Source: Eunapius fragilis
Lineage: Eukaryota > Porifera > Demospongiae > Spongillida > Spongillidae
Assembly (NCBI GenBank): GCA_963681505.1
Contig: OY811983.1
Span: 850,001-914,000, forward strand
DNA: 64,000 bases
Direction of reading: 5' to 3'
The position numbers were made by a program, and so were the translations under genes. This document shows, piece after piece, positions 1 to 23,100 of the stretch; the stretch's first letter is position 1; every line of letters starts with the position of its first letter. The notes under the pieces were generated by a model. That model made no database searches. It was given only the letters and a program-made list of their open reading frames with translations, and was not told the DNA's origin.

Positions 1-3000
1 CATCAACTTCTGCAACTGCCCACCTGAACAAGAGGGAAGAGTAACAATTTTACCACACACCCACTTTCCACACCTTCTTACCACACATCCACTTTTCACA
101 CCTTACCACCACACCTTCTTACCACCACACCCACTCTTTTCTGACACATCTCCCTCCCCACTCCTTACTGATGCCTGCTTTGCAGTGATCCAGACTTCGT
201 GTGAATGAATCACCAATCTCCGTCATCAGGCTAGCGAAACAGAAGAAACTGTCCGCTTCAGCATGCCCTTGTGTTAAGGGGTGGTATGTGAGGAACATAT
301 GTGTGGGTGGTATGTGAGGAACATGTGTGTGGGTGGTATGTGAGGAACATGTGTGGGTGGTATGTGTGTGGGTGGTATGTGGAGAACGTGTGTGGTGCAT
401 ATATGTATATGTGTGTAGTAAACAGGAGGAGGTGGATGAGGAGAGGAGGTGGTGGAGGTGGACGAGGAGGTAGAGGTGGTGGAGGAGGTGGAGGAGGGGG
501 TGGAGGATGAGGAGGAGGTAGAGTAGGTGGTGGAGGTGGAGAAATGAAATTGTAACATTACTTTGCCAGGCAGGGTCAGGATGGCTTGCAAACACATAGT
601 AAATAGGTCCTAGGATCTCATTCATGCCCTTGGATAGTTAGATAACCATTAGTGGACGGTGATACATAACAAACCATGGATACCTGCACATAGTCGATTC
701 CAGGGTATGTTTTGGCATGAACAAAAAGAATCCTCTCGGCTACCTGTTATAAAGAAGGGGCAGGCATTGCTATCGGAACCTTACCAGCACCCATGGTAAC
801 GCACCTCCCAGTGTGCCTCCTCCCCATCCTTCAGTGTAACATATGGCATATGTTCAGTCTTGCTAGATGATGAAAACTGAACAACAAAGTTGGATGGTGT
901 TTGTGGTAAAGAAAGATCACCATCCCATCAGTACTCTAATGATCACCATCCCATCAGTACCCTAATGATCACCATCCCATCAGTACTCTAATGATCACCA
1001 TCCCATCAGTACTCTAATGATCACCACCCCATCAGTACCCTAATGATCACCATCCCATCAGTACTCTAATGATCACCATCCCATCAGTACCCTAATGATC
1101 ACCATCCCATCAGTACTCTAATGATCACCATCCCATCAGTACCTAATGATCACCATCCCATCAGTACCCTAATGATCACCATCCCATCAGTACCCTAATG
1201 ATCACCATCCCATCAGTACCCTAATGATCACCATCCCATCAGTACTCTAATGATCACCATCCCATCAGTACCCTAATGATCACCATCCCATCAGTACTCT
1301 AATGATCACCATCCCATCAGTACCTAATGATCACCATCCCATCAGTACCCTAATGATCACCATCCCATCAGTACCCTAATGATCACCATCCCATCAGTAC
1401 CCTAATGATCACCATCCCATCAGTACTCTAATGATCACCATCCCATCAGTACCTAATGATCACCATCCCATCAGTACCCTAATGATCACCATCCCATCAG
1501 TACCCTAATGATCACCATCCCATCAGTACCCTAATGATCACCATCCCATCAGTACCCTAATGATCACCATCCCATCAGTACCCTAATGATCACCATCCCA
1601 TCAGTACCCTAATGATCACATCCCATCAGTACCCTAATGATCACCATCTCATCAGTACCCTAATGATCACCCTCCCATCAGTACCCTAATGATCACCATC
1701 CCATCAGTACTCTAATGATCACCATCCCATCAGTACCCTAATGATCACCATCCCATCAGTACCCCAATGATCACCATCCCATCAGTACCCTAATGATCAC
1801 CATCCCATCAGTACCCCAATGATCACATCCCATCAGTACCTAATGATCACCATCCCATCAGTACCCTAATGATCACCATCCCATCAGTACCTAATGATCA
1901 CCATCCCATCAGTACCCCAATGATCACCATCCCATCAGTACCCAATGATCACCACCCCATCAGTACCCTAATGATCACCATCCCATCAGTACCCCAATGA
2001 TCACCATCCCATCAGTACGCCAATGATCACCATCCCATCAGTATCCTAATGATCACCATCCCATCAGTACTCTAATGATCACCATCCCATCAGTACCCTA
2101 ATGATCACCATCCCATCAGTACTCTAATGATCACCATCCCATCAGTACCCCAATGATCACCATCCCATCAGTACCCTAATGATCACCATCCCATCAGTAC
2201 TCTAATGATCACCATCCCATCAGTACCCCAATGACCATGTTTGACCAACAATTATCACAGTACCCTCACCATCATGGTACAGGCCACCATCACAGTGAAA
2301 GGGGCTATGGGGATATGTTTCATTTGTTCTGTAGCTCCCTAAACCTCACTGTATACAGTACATGGGCCTGTACCCATGGTCCCATACTCCATGGGCCTGT
2401 ACCCATGGTCCCATACTCCATGGGCCTGTACCCATGGTCCCATACTCACAAACTCACATTCTTGATCCCATTACGAGCAGTGCCCACTTTTTGAGAAGGA
2501 AGACTTGAGCGTTCCACCCTCCTCCTCAGTGAGTCTGTGCCTAAGTGTGCGGATACATGAGGACATGAGGGGACAGCTTGCAGAGACATAAGGACATGAG
2601 GGGACAGCTTGCAGAGACATAAGGACATGAGGGGACAGCTTGCAGAGACATAAGGACATGAGGGGACAGCTTGCAGATGTGAGCATATGAGGGAGACATG
2701 TATGAGGACATGAGGGGACAGCTTGCAGAGACATAAGGACATGAGGGGACAGCTTGCAGAGACAACACATCATTTCAAACCATCACACTCACTTGCACCA
2801 GAACTAGTTTGCGGATACTGGGTTGGAATTTGGAAGAATGATATGTCTGGATACAGCCTCCTGGATAACAAGAAGGGATAAATGGTAGTGGTTATATAAG
2901 TCTGCAACTACGACCAGGGGGACTAACTGGAAGGAGGGAAAAGGGACGAGGGAGGTAAAGGGAATGAAGGCAGCTTACCTGGTATCATGGTCTATCTGGA

Positions 3001-3604
3001 GGAGGGTACTGTTATCCTCAAAGAAGCGCCCCCAGCCGCTGTCTGAAGCAAGGCTCAGAGGCTGCAATGTGATTCACTTTAAACGTGCACAAAAAAAGTT
3101 AACATAACTACACACCAGTCGTAGCTTACATGGTCCACGACCTCTCCTCCACTGGCTTCTTCAGTATCATGGGGGTTAAATATCACTGCCGTCATTAGCT
3201 GCTGATAAACAGCTCTGAAGGGGAAAGGAGGAGGATAGACGGAGAAGAGGAGAGTATTATGTAACGTCAGGTCCATGGTACAATGTTTGAGTACCGCTTC
3301 TTGGCAAGTTCCGCTTTCCATTGCCGCGTGTCCAAGGGAAGGTAGCCTAGTAACAGCTGTGCAGTGGCATCCTCATCATGTGTGCACACCTGTACGCGCC
3401 GCAGAGTTCAAGCTTACCTTCCAGCAGGTGGCCCTGATGCCGTCCGTGTCCGGGCAACCTGCAAAAGAAGGCGGGGCATCGGGCGTGTCAGTACCACTTG
3501 AACACAACACTACCTTCAAAGCATAATCTGTTCAATCTGGCTCTGTCGATTACGTCTGAAGAAAGAAGCTCCTTAAATTCGGCAAGCCTGCGGTGGAGGT
3601 TCAT
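1..3604 (-). CDS. TBC1D13: TBC1D13-like Rab GTPase-activating protein, 3' end outside window
   Basis: TBC-domain GAP expected to speed GTP hydrolysis by a Rab GTPase on membranes (family knowledge; vertebrate TBC1D13 acts on Rab35). Twelve exons join in phase: 3514-3604, 3418-3458, 3295-3356, 3130-3214, 2979-3061, 2793-2860, 2458-2540, 805-876, 684-743, 562-628, 169-267 and 1-23 (continues left). Segments matching the family in order are CPDTDGIRATCWK, LLLGYLPLDTRQW, WGRFFEDNSTLLQID, RRLYPDISFFQ, EEAHWEVAERILFVHAK, YPGIDYVQ, GMNEILGPIYYVFASHPDP and HAEADSFFCFASLMTEIG. The start ATG at 3604 opens MNLHRRLAEFKELL, matching the short family N-terminus. The catalytic Gln lies in YVQ. The Arg-finger region is divergent (RRLYPDI in place of a typical RDxxRT), as in other TBC1D13 proteins. 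The intron between exons 7 and 8 holds a 1.3-kb minisatellite. The last partial exon is the least certain. Confidence 0.9.
905..2233. repeat. 25-bp minisatellite, about 53 copies
   Basis: Head-to-tail unit of 24-25 bp with core ATGATCACCATCCCATCAGT, very homogeneous, inside intron 7 of the TBC1D13-like gene. Variation is mostly in the last few bases (ACCCTA, ACTCTA, ACCCCA). Confidence 0.97.
2359..2452. repeat. 29-bp repeat, 3 copies
   Basis: Three copies of a unit with core CATGGGCCTGTACCCATGGT, which is itself partly palindromic. It lies next to the 5' splice site of TBC1D13 exon 7. Confidence 0.9.
2553..2764. repeat. 31-bp minisatellite, about 7 copies
   Basis: Core GACATGAGGGGACAGCTTGC in the intron upstream of TBC1D13 exon 7. 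Short ORFs across it on the minus strand are by-products of the repeat. Confidence 0.93.
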
Positions 3605-3879
3605 TGTGTAGTTCGCTGTTGGTCCAAAATCCTGCAGGGGACAGGTCTCGCACATACCTTGTGTGAAAGCGATCCATGGGGTCCCCGGATACGCTGGCTA
3701 AGACCTACACGGTCACTATCCTTTTGTGGCGAGATGATTACGTCATTGCTGGTTTTATTAAATTCATTAATAACAATTTTAACCATTAATTTTTACATCA
3801 GGCAAAAGCTGTGCTATATGTAAGCTGTATTAGTAGGTCCAACCTGCATATGATGAGGGCAAATGCGAGTCCTTTTTGT
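3605..3879. promoter_or_regulatory. Probable 5' region of the TBC1D13-like gene
   Basis: Unique sequence upstream of the TBC1D13 start codon with no coding signal I can recognise on either strand. It is assigned as promoter and 5' UTR by position only; no core promoter motif was identified. Confidence 0.35.
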
Positions 3880-4130
3880 ATTGAGCTATGGCAGCTGAAG
3901 TTCGGAAGCATTTGGTTAACGACCCTAAGTGTTCAGGTCTCTATACCCCTGGCAGTAAGTTGAAATTTATGGTTGCTGGGGTGCAGAAATCCAGTGCACC
4001 ATTTCCCGACTAGCATCCCGTCTGGCCATTCAGATGCAGTGCCATCACTGCAATCTACCAACGTTTTAGTCTAACAATAAGAGCAAATGCTTTCACGTTA
4101 TGGCTGGTGGTCTGAGGGTGGAATTTAACT
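3880..4130 (+). mobile_element. Degenerate 3' fragment of a LINE, older copy
   Basis: The reading frame from 3888 gives MAAEVRKHLVNDPKCS, which aligns with AAEIRKHVANDEKCS near the C-terminus of the longer LINE copy just downstream. The following DNA (stretches around TATACCCCT and TTTATGGTTGCTGGGG) also matches the longer copy, but the frame closes early. It is therefore a second, more decayed copy of the same family in the same orientation. Its limits are approximate because the match fades. Confidence 0.6.
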
Positions 4131-4199
4131 TTACTTTGCTTTGCTTATTGCATATCCATTTATTGTATTAGTGTATGAACAGGATGATAATAATTATAA

Positions 4200-5506
4200 T
4201 ATACATGGAGATACTGGGAGCTCCCATTGGGGATATCTTGTTTTGTGCTAAATTTGTTGCAAATCAGCGCGCCAAGGCAAATGTTCTGCTCTCTAGGCTG
4301 CAGCAAGTTGGATCCAAAGACCCACAGGTTGCTTATCTGTTGCTTCGCTTCTGTGGTAGCTTCTGTAAAATGGTCCATTTGGCAAGATCTACACCACCAT
4401 CCTTGGTTGCTGAAGGGCTAGGCATTTTTGACTGGGACATCCGTCGATGTTTTACAGAGTGCACAAGCGTAGACGTCTCCGATGATGCTTGGATGCAAGC
4501 TCAGTTGAGTCCTAGTAGGGGAGGCCTGGGTCTTCGCAGTCTCAGACTTCATTCAAGTGCTTGTTTCATTGCTTCCATGGGTCATTTTGGTATTGCTTTT
4601 GGAGAGAACCCCCACTTGGAGCAGTCCCTTATTGAGTTTAATGGCGCCGTTGAGGGTATGGAGGGTATTGGTTTACAGGACATAATCGATGCTCCTCCCC
4701 ACCAAAGGCAACTGTCATCCATGATCGAAGACCACCAGTTCAAAATTCTCTTTGACCATACGTCTTCACCAGCTAACTGCGCCCGGCTCCTCTCGGTGTC
4801 CTCTCCCCATGCCTCAGCTTGGCTTTCAGTTATGCCAACTCCCCACAAGAACTTACACCTCGATCCTCCTGAATTTCAGGTGGCTCTAAAATGGTGGCTC
4901 GGATTAGACACCTCTCAAAACGGCTCCAGTTGTTCATTCTGTCCATCACACGCCCTAGACCCCCTGGGTCACCATGCCCTTACTTGTAAAAGTGGAGGCG
5001 ATTCAATCTTCAGGCACAACTCTCTGCGTGACACCTTCTGGGAATCATGTAAGCTGGCCTGTATTGCAGGTCAAATAGAGGCAGGTAGTGGCTTGGGTGT
5101 TGAGGGAAGCCGCACACGCCCCGCAGATATCTTGCTGCCTAATTGGGAGTTTGGCAAGCCTGCCGCATTGGATTTCACCATTACATCAGCGCTAAATCCT
5201 TCTACTTTGAATGAAGCGAGTGTGATGGCTGGGTCTGCTGCGTCGGCTGCTGAAATTCGCAAACATGTCGCCAACGACGAAAAATGCAGTCGTCTGGGCT
5301 GGGTTTGTATCCCCTTATCAGTGGAGACTTATGGTTGTTGGGGAGAAGAAGCTGGTAGATGTCTTGACAGACTCGCCACGCGGATTGCCACTCGAACAGG
5401 CTGTTCCAAGTCTTCTGCGGTGTCTGGGCTTTATGGAAGACTAAGTATTGTCCTGGTCAGGGCCAACGCTAGGGCATTACTGGCTAGGTCGTCTTCACTT
5501 TCGTAA
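4200..5506 (+). mobile_element. 5'-truncated LINE (non-LTR retrotransposon), C-terminal ORF open
   Basis: One open frame of about 435 residues ending at 5506. It starts in the reverse transcriptase thumb (ILGAPIGD, then RFCGSFCKMVHLARSTPP). The polymerase core is absent, as expected of 5' truncation during target-primed insertion. Next come a CCHC zinc knuckle (C-x2-C, then H-x4-C in LGHHALTC) and a restriction-like endonuclease signature R-P-x-D followed 14 residues later by D (RPADILLP, then LDFTIT). This CCHC plus R-P-D arrangement is typical of R2-type endonuclease-bearing LINEs. The ATG at 4175 is probably not a real start, since homology begins around 4205. The copy looks fairly young because about 1.3 kb is still open. 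No target-site duplication was identified. Confidence 0.8.
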
Positions 5507-5985
5507 AGACTTTATGTACATATAGGTGTATGTATTAAATTATTATTATGTATGGCAATTATATTACATGCAGTTATCATTTTTTTTTTTTTTTGTCTAT
5601 GGTTTGTGCACATACACAGATACAGAGGGATACACTATAAAAATTGCACACTAACTGAGGTGTCCTTAATTTCTAGGTTTAAAAACATTTCTAAAAACCA
5701 TTTGTTCGGTGATATATTTCACGACGCTTTGTATCAACAATGTGGTTGCATATGTCAACAGTTAAACGTTTAATTGAACAATACCGACGTTGGGGAACAC
5801 GAAGCTTTTCCTTTTCACTGTCAGTGTGGATGTTGTGGCAACGTAAAACTGTTCGTGCTTGTTTTTTTTAGCGACATAGAGGGAAGTCGTACAATTCTCG
5901 GTTGAGAACCGGAACCCGATATTATATATTTTTATACGTCACATGTATATAAATAATTATTGAGGCGCCACTGAAAACAAAAGAT
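5507..5985. promoter_or_regulatory. AT-rich spacer; LINE 3' tail and probable PNPLA6 promoter
   Basis: AT-rich DNA with a T-tract near 5580-5594, probably the 3' end of the LINE insertion, followed by unique sequence leading to the PNPLA6 start codon. No other gene is seen; the promoter role is inferred from position. Confidence 0.35.
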
Positions 5986-18580
<12,595 letters not shown>

Positions 18581-18604
18581 GAACACCCATGAATGCCGTC
18601 TTCT

Positions 18605-18610
18605 TTTATT
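18605..18610 (-). promoter_or_regulatory. AATAAA polyadenylation signal of THNSL2
   Basis: Minus-strand AATAAA about 70 bp after the THNSL2 stop codon and within about 30 bp of the PNPLA6 stop on the other strand. The THNSL2 transcript should therefore end close to, or overlap, PNPLA6 coding sequence in antisense. Confidence 0.6.
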
Positions 18611-18678
18611 TAATACACATCCTTTGATTAGATTTTCATCATGTACATGTACATTGAAATTGTAATATTACCATGCTG

Positions 18679-20133
18679 TTATAAATTTGCCAGATCATCT
18701 ACTTTCTGTTTCACTATTTGGACCCAGTCGTCCTCCTTCCCCAGCACCAGGGTCCTCTCTGGCTTGCTAAAGAGCCCCGTAATGGCGGGGTCATTTGGCA
18801 CGGGGATGCCTGCCTTACCGGCCGCATCCCCAAACTTGGCCAGAGTTGCGGTAGCCACGACGACGATAGCTGCACCGCCTTGAGAGAGTGCTGCGTGCAT
18901 CCCAACTGCAGTGTGTGGACATAAGGCATACCTGTGCTCCTCCCATACCTGCCTCATTGTTGACAATGTCTCTTTAGTGTCTACCCTGGTGGTACTTAGG
19001 GAAGTGTTCTCCTTCAGGATATCCTGAGGTATATGACAGCTCCCAGTCCTCTCGAACATTTCCATGATCTCTCTCACAACCTCGCCCTTTCCATGAGACA
19101 TGAAAAACAACAGCCTCTCCAGGTTGTAAGGGACCAGGATGTCCATAGCTGATGAGTAGGTATGGATCGACTCACTTGACAAGGACAGCTCTCCCGTCAC
19201 CAATGCTTTGTGAAATACATCATTCTCATTGACACAGGCTACCAGCTTCACAGGAAGGCCCATACAGCTGGCAATGTACCCTGCCGTCACGTTGCCAAGG
19301 GCACCAGAGGGGACATAAAATGTGGCCTCCTGGTCTGCATGTGGGCAAACCTTTAGGTAGCCATACATGAAATGAGCTATCTGCACCAGCACTCGAGCGA
19401 CGTTGATAGAGTTAAATGTCAGAAGCGTACGTTTACTTGCAAACTCGACATCCGTGAAGACCTTCCGAAGAGCTGCATCTATGTCGTCGGAGGTACCCTC
19501 TGTCGCGCAGACGACGACTTTAGGCGAATCTACGGTCGTCATTTGTAGCTCCTGGACACGCGTGACCCTCCCGCGCGGGTAGAGCACCACGGCACTCAGC
19601 CTCTCCTTTCCCACGGTGCCCTGTATAGCGCTGCTTCCCGTGTCGCCGGACGTTCCGACGAGGACGGTCCCTTTCTTGTCCTCCTTCTGCAAGAAGTAGT
19701 TGACGAGGGCGCTCGCTACGGTGAGGGCCAGGTCTTTGAACGATCCAGTAGGCCCGTGCCACAACTCCAGCACATGTACAGTGCCCACCTTCGACATGAG
19801 GGCGACTTCTGGATGTCGGAACCGTTCGAAGCAGCCATCTAGCAGATCTGCGCATGCAAAGTACACAGTGTAAGGGCGCTAAGCAGCGAGTCACCAGTGT
19901 GATTTACCCTGTAGTTCTGCTCGAGGAAGTTCATCGAAGGATACGAAATATCCGAGCAGTTTTTCTACCACGGCTGGATAAGTCAGTCCAGCAAAAGATC
20001 GGAGTTCATCTGCAGGAAGACGAGGTATAGCCTCAGGCACGAACAAGCCTCCATCGGCAGCATACCCGGGGGAAAGCAAGGCTTCCTTAAAGGTCAATCC
20101 TTTAACACCGCCGCGAGTGCTGCAGAACGTCAT
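18679..20133 (-). CDS. THNSL2: Threonine synthase-like 2 (PLP-dependent phospho-lyase)
   Basis: Fold-type II PLP enzyme. Vertebrate THNSL2 acts as a phospho-lyase on O-phospho-threonine or O-phosphoserine rather than making threonine (family knowledge). Two exons, 19908-20133 and 18679-19847, join in phase (intron 60 bp) to 464 residues; the human protein is 484. The N-terminal motif is STRGGVKGLTFKEALLSPGY, then YAADGGLFVPE. The PLP lysine is about Lys113 in GSFKDLAL. The phosphate-binding loop includes VGTSGDTGSSAIQ, and further family motifs are VQELQMTTV, LTFNSINVARVLVQ, VPSGALGNVTAGYIA, SAMDILVPYNLERL and LCPHTAVG. It lies head-to-head with UCHL5 (53 bp between start codons) and tail-to-tail with PNPLA6. 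Confidence 0.96.
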
Positions 20134-20186
20134 GATTATACGTGTATCATTCTATTAGAAGCGCACTGTGCGTATTGACCCGTGAC
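20134..20186. promoter_or_regulatory. 53-bp bidirectional intergenic spacer THNSL2/UCHL5
   Basis: Only 53 bp separate the two divergent start codons, so both 5' UTRs and any shared promoter must fit here or extend into the neighbouring first exons. No TATA box is evident. Confidence 0.6.
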
Positions 20187-23100
20187 ATGTCGGCTGGAGA
20201 GTGGTGTCTTATTGAGAGTGACCCAGGCGTATTCACGGAACTCATCCGAGGGTTCGGTGAGCTATCATTTAAGTGTAGCGTGCAGCGAATCTAATTGCTT
20301 TAGCGTCCACAGGCGTTCAGGGGGTGCAAGTCGAAGAAATCTGGAGTTTAGATGAGCAGTCATTCGAACAGCTGGGGTTAGTGAATGCATTCTTCTGCAT
20401 GTGCCACTGTACACATTCAATGCTATTTCTACAGCCATGTTCACGGTTTGATATTTCTGTACAAATGGAGGCAGGGGGAAGAGCCACAAGGATCCATTGT
20501 TGAAGACAATCGGCTTGAGGAGATTTTCTTTTCAAAGCAGGTTAGTAAATATTATCAATGGTATCATTAATTGACCAGTGCATTAGGTGGTGGTGACCGG
20601 TGCATGTGATGTGCATGTGATGATGACCAGTGCATGTGATGACCATTGCATGTGATGGTGACCAATGCATGTGATGTTTGACCAGTGCATGTGATGTTGA
20701 CCAGTGCATGTGATGTTTGACCAGTGGATGTGATGACCAGTGGATGTGATGGTGACCAGTGCATGTGATGGTGACCAGTGGATGTGATGACCAGTGGATG
20801 TGATGGTGACCAGTGCATGTGATGGTGACCAGTGCATGTGATGGTGACCAGTGCATGTGATGGTTGACCAGTGGATGTGATGGTGACCAATGCATGTGAT
20901 GGTGACCAGTGCATGTGATGTGACCAATGCATGTGATGTTTGACCAGTGGATGTGATGGTGACCAGTGCATGTGATGTGACCAGTGCATGTGATGTGACC
21001 AATGCATGTGATGGTGACCAGTGCATGTGATGTGACCAATGCATGTGATGTTTGACCAGTGGATGTGATGATGACCAGTGCATGTGATGATGACCAGTGC
21101 ATGTGATGACCATTGCATGTGATGGTGACCAATGCATGTGATGTTTGACCAGTGCATGTGATGGTGACCAGTGCATGTGATGGTGACCAGTGCATGTGAT
21201 GGTTGACCAGTGCATGTGATGATGACCAGTGCATGTGATGACCATTGCATGTGATGTTGACCAGTGCATGTGATGGTGACCAGTGCATGTGATGTTGACC
21301 AGTGCATGTGATGTTTGACCAGTGGATGTGATGACCAGTGGATGTGATGGTGACCAGTGCATGTGATGGTGACCAGTGGATGTGATGACCAGTGGATGTG
21401 ATGGTGACCAGTGCATGTGATGGTGACCAGTGCATGTGATGGTGACCAGTGCATGTGATGGTTGACCAGTGGATGTGATGGTGACCAATGCATGTGATGG
21501 TGACCAGTGCATGTGATGTGACCAATGCATGTGATGTTTGACCAGTGGATGTGATGGTGACCAGTGCATGTGATGACCATTGCATGTGATGGTGACCAGT
21601 GCATGTGATGGTGACCAATGCATGTGATGACCAGTGGATGTGATGGTGACCAGTGCATGTGATGGTGACCAGTGCATGTGATGACCATTGCATGTGATGG
21701 TGACCAGTGCATGTGATGATGACCATTGCATGTGATGGTGACCAGTGCATGTGATGATGACCATTGCATGTGATGGTGACCAGTGCATGTGATGATGACC
21801 ATTGCATGTGATGGTGACCAGTGCATGTGATGGTGACCAGTGCATGTGATGATGACCAGTGCATGTGATGACCATTGCATGTGATGGTGACCAGTGCATG
21901 TGATGATGACCATTGCATGTGATGGTGACCAGTGCATGTGATGGTGACCAGTGCATGTGATGTTGACCAGTGCATGTGATGTTTGACCAGTGGATGTGAT
22001 GACCAGTGGATGTGATGGTGACCAGTGCATGTGATGGTGACCAGTGGATGTGATGACCAGTGGATGTGATGGTGACCAGTGCATGTGATGGTGACCAGTG
22101 CATGTGATGGTGACCAGTGCATGTGATGGTTGACCAGTGGATGTGATGGTGACCAATGCATGTGATGGTGACCAGTGCATGTGATGTGACCAATGCATGT
22201 GATGTTTGACCAGTGGATGTGATGGTGACCAGTGCATGTGATGTGACCAATGCATGTGATGTTTGACCAGTGGATGTGATGGTGACCAGTGCATGTGATG
22301 ACCATTGCATGTGATGGTGACCAGTGCATGTGATGGTGACCAATGCATGTGATGACCAGTGGATGTGATGGTGACCAGTGCATGTGATGGTGACCAGTGC
22401 ATGTGATGACCATTGCATGTGATGGTGACCAGTGCATGTGATGATGACCATTGCATGTGATGGTGACCAGTGCATGTGATGATGACCATTGCATGTGATG
22501 GTGACCAGTGCATGTGATGGTGACCAGTGCATGTGATGGTGACCAGTGCATGTGATGATGACCAGTGCATGTGATGAGGTAACTGACATGTGTAATTTCG
22601 TGTTTCAATGAAGGTTGTTCAGAATGCCTGTGCAACACAAGCCATTATTAGCATTCTGATGAACGTTAAGCATCCAGACATTGACCTGGGGACTGTAGTC
22701 AGTGAGATTAAGGACTTTGGGATGTCCCTTGACCCAGTGGTATGTTCCTGTGTGGGTGTGTTTGCAGACAACTGACATGTACGTAATATTTGCTTCCACA
22801 TAAGTCACGAGGTCTAATACTAACTAATTCTGAACATATTCGGAAAGTACACAACAGCTTTGGCAGGTAAAAAGCCTGCTTAGTCAGTGGTACATTATCC
22901 CCTCTGATCCCTCCCCCTCCTCTCCTCTCCCCCTCCCTCTGATCCCTCCCCCTCCTCCCCTCTCCCCCTCCCTCTGATCCCTCCCCCTCCTCCCCTCTCC
23001 CTCTCCCTCTGATCCCTCCCCCTCCTCCCCTCTCCCCCTTTCTCTCACCTCCCTTGTAAGACAAACACTATTTGAGTTTGATGAGAAGCATGCAAAGAAG

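Noticed and set aside
20542-22638. Minus-strand ORFs of 667-698 codons in all three frames
   Set aside because: They consist only of the stop-free minisatellite unit (HALVTITCTGHHHMHW) inside UCHL5 intron 3. Open in three frames at once is a mark of repeat composition, not coding.
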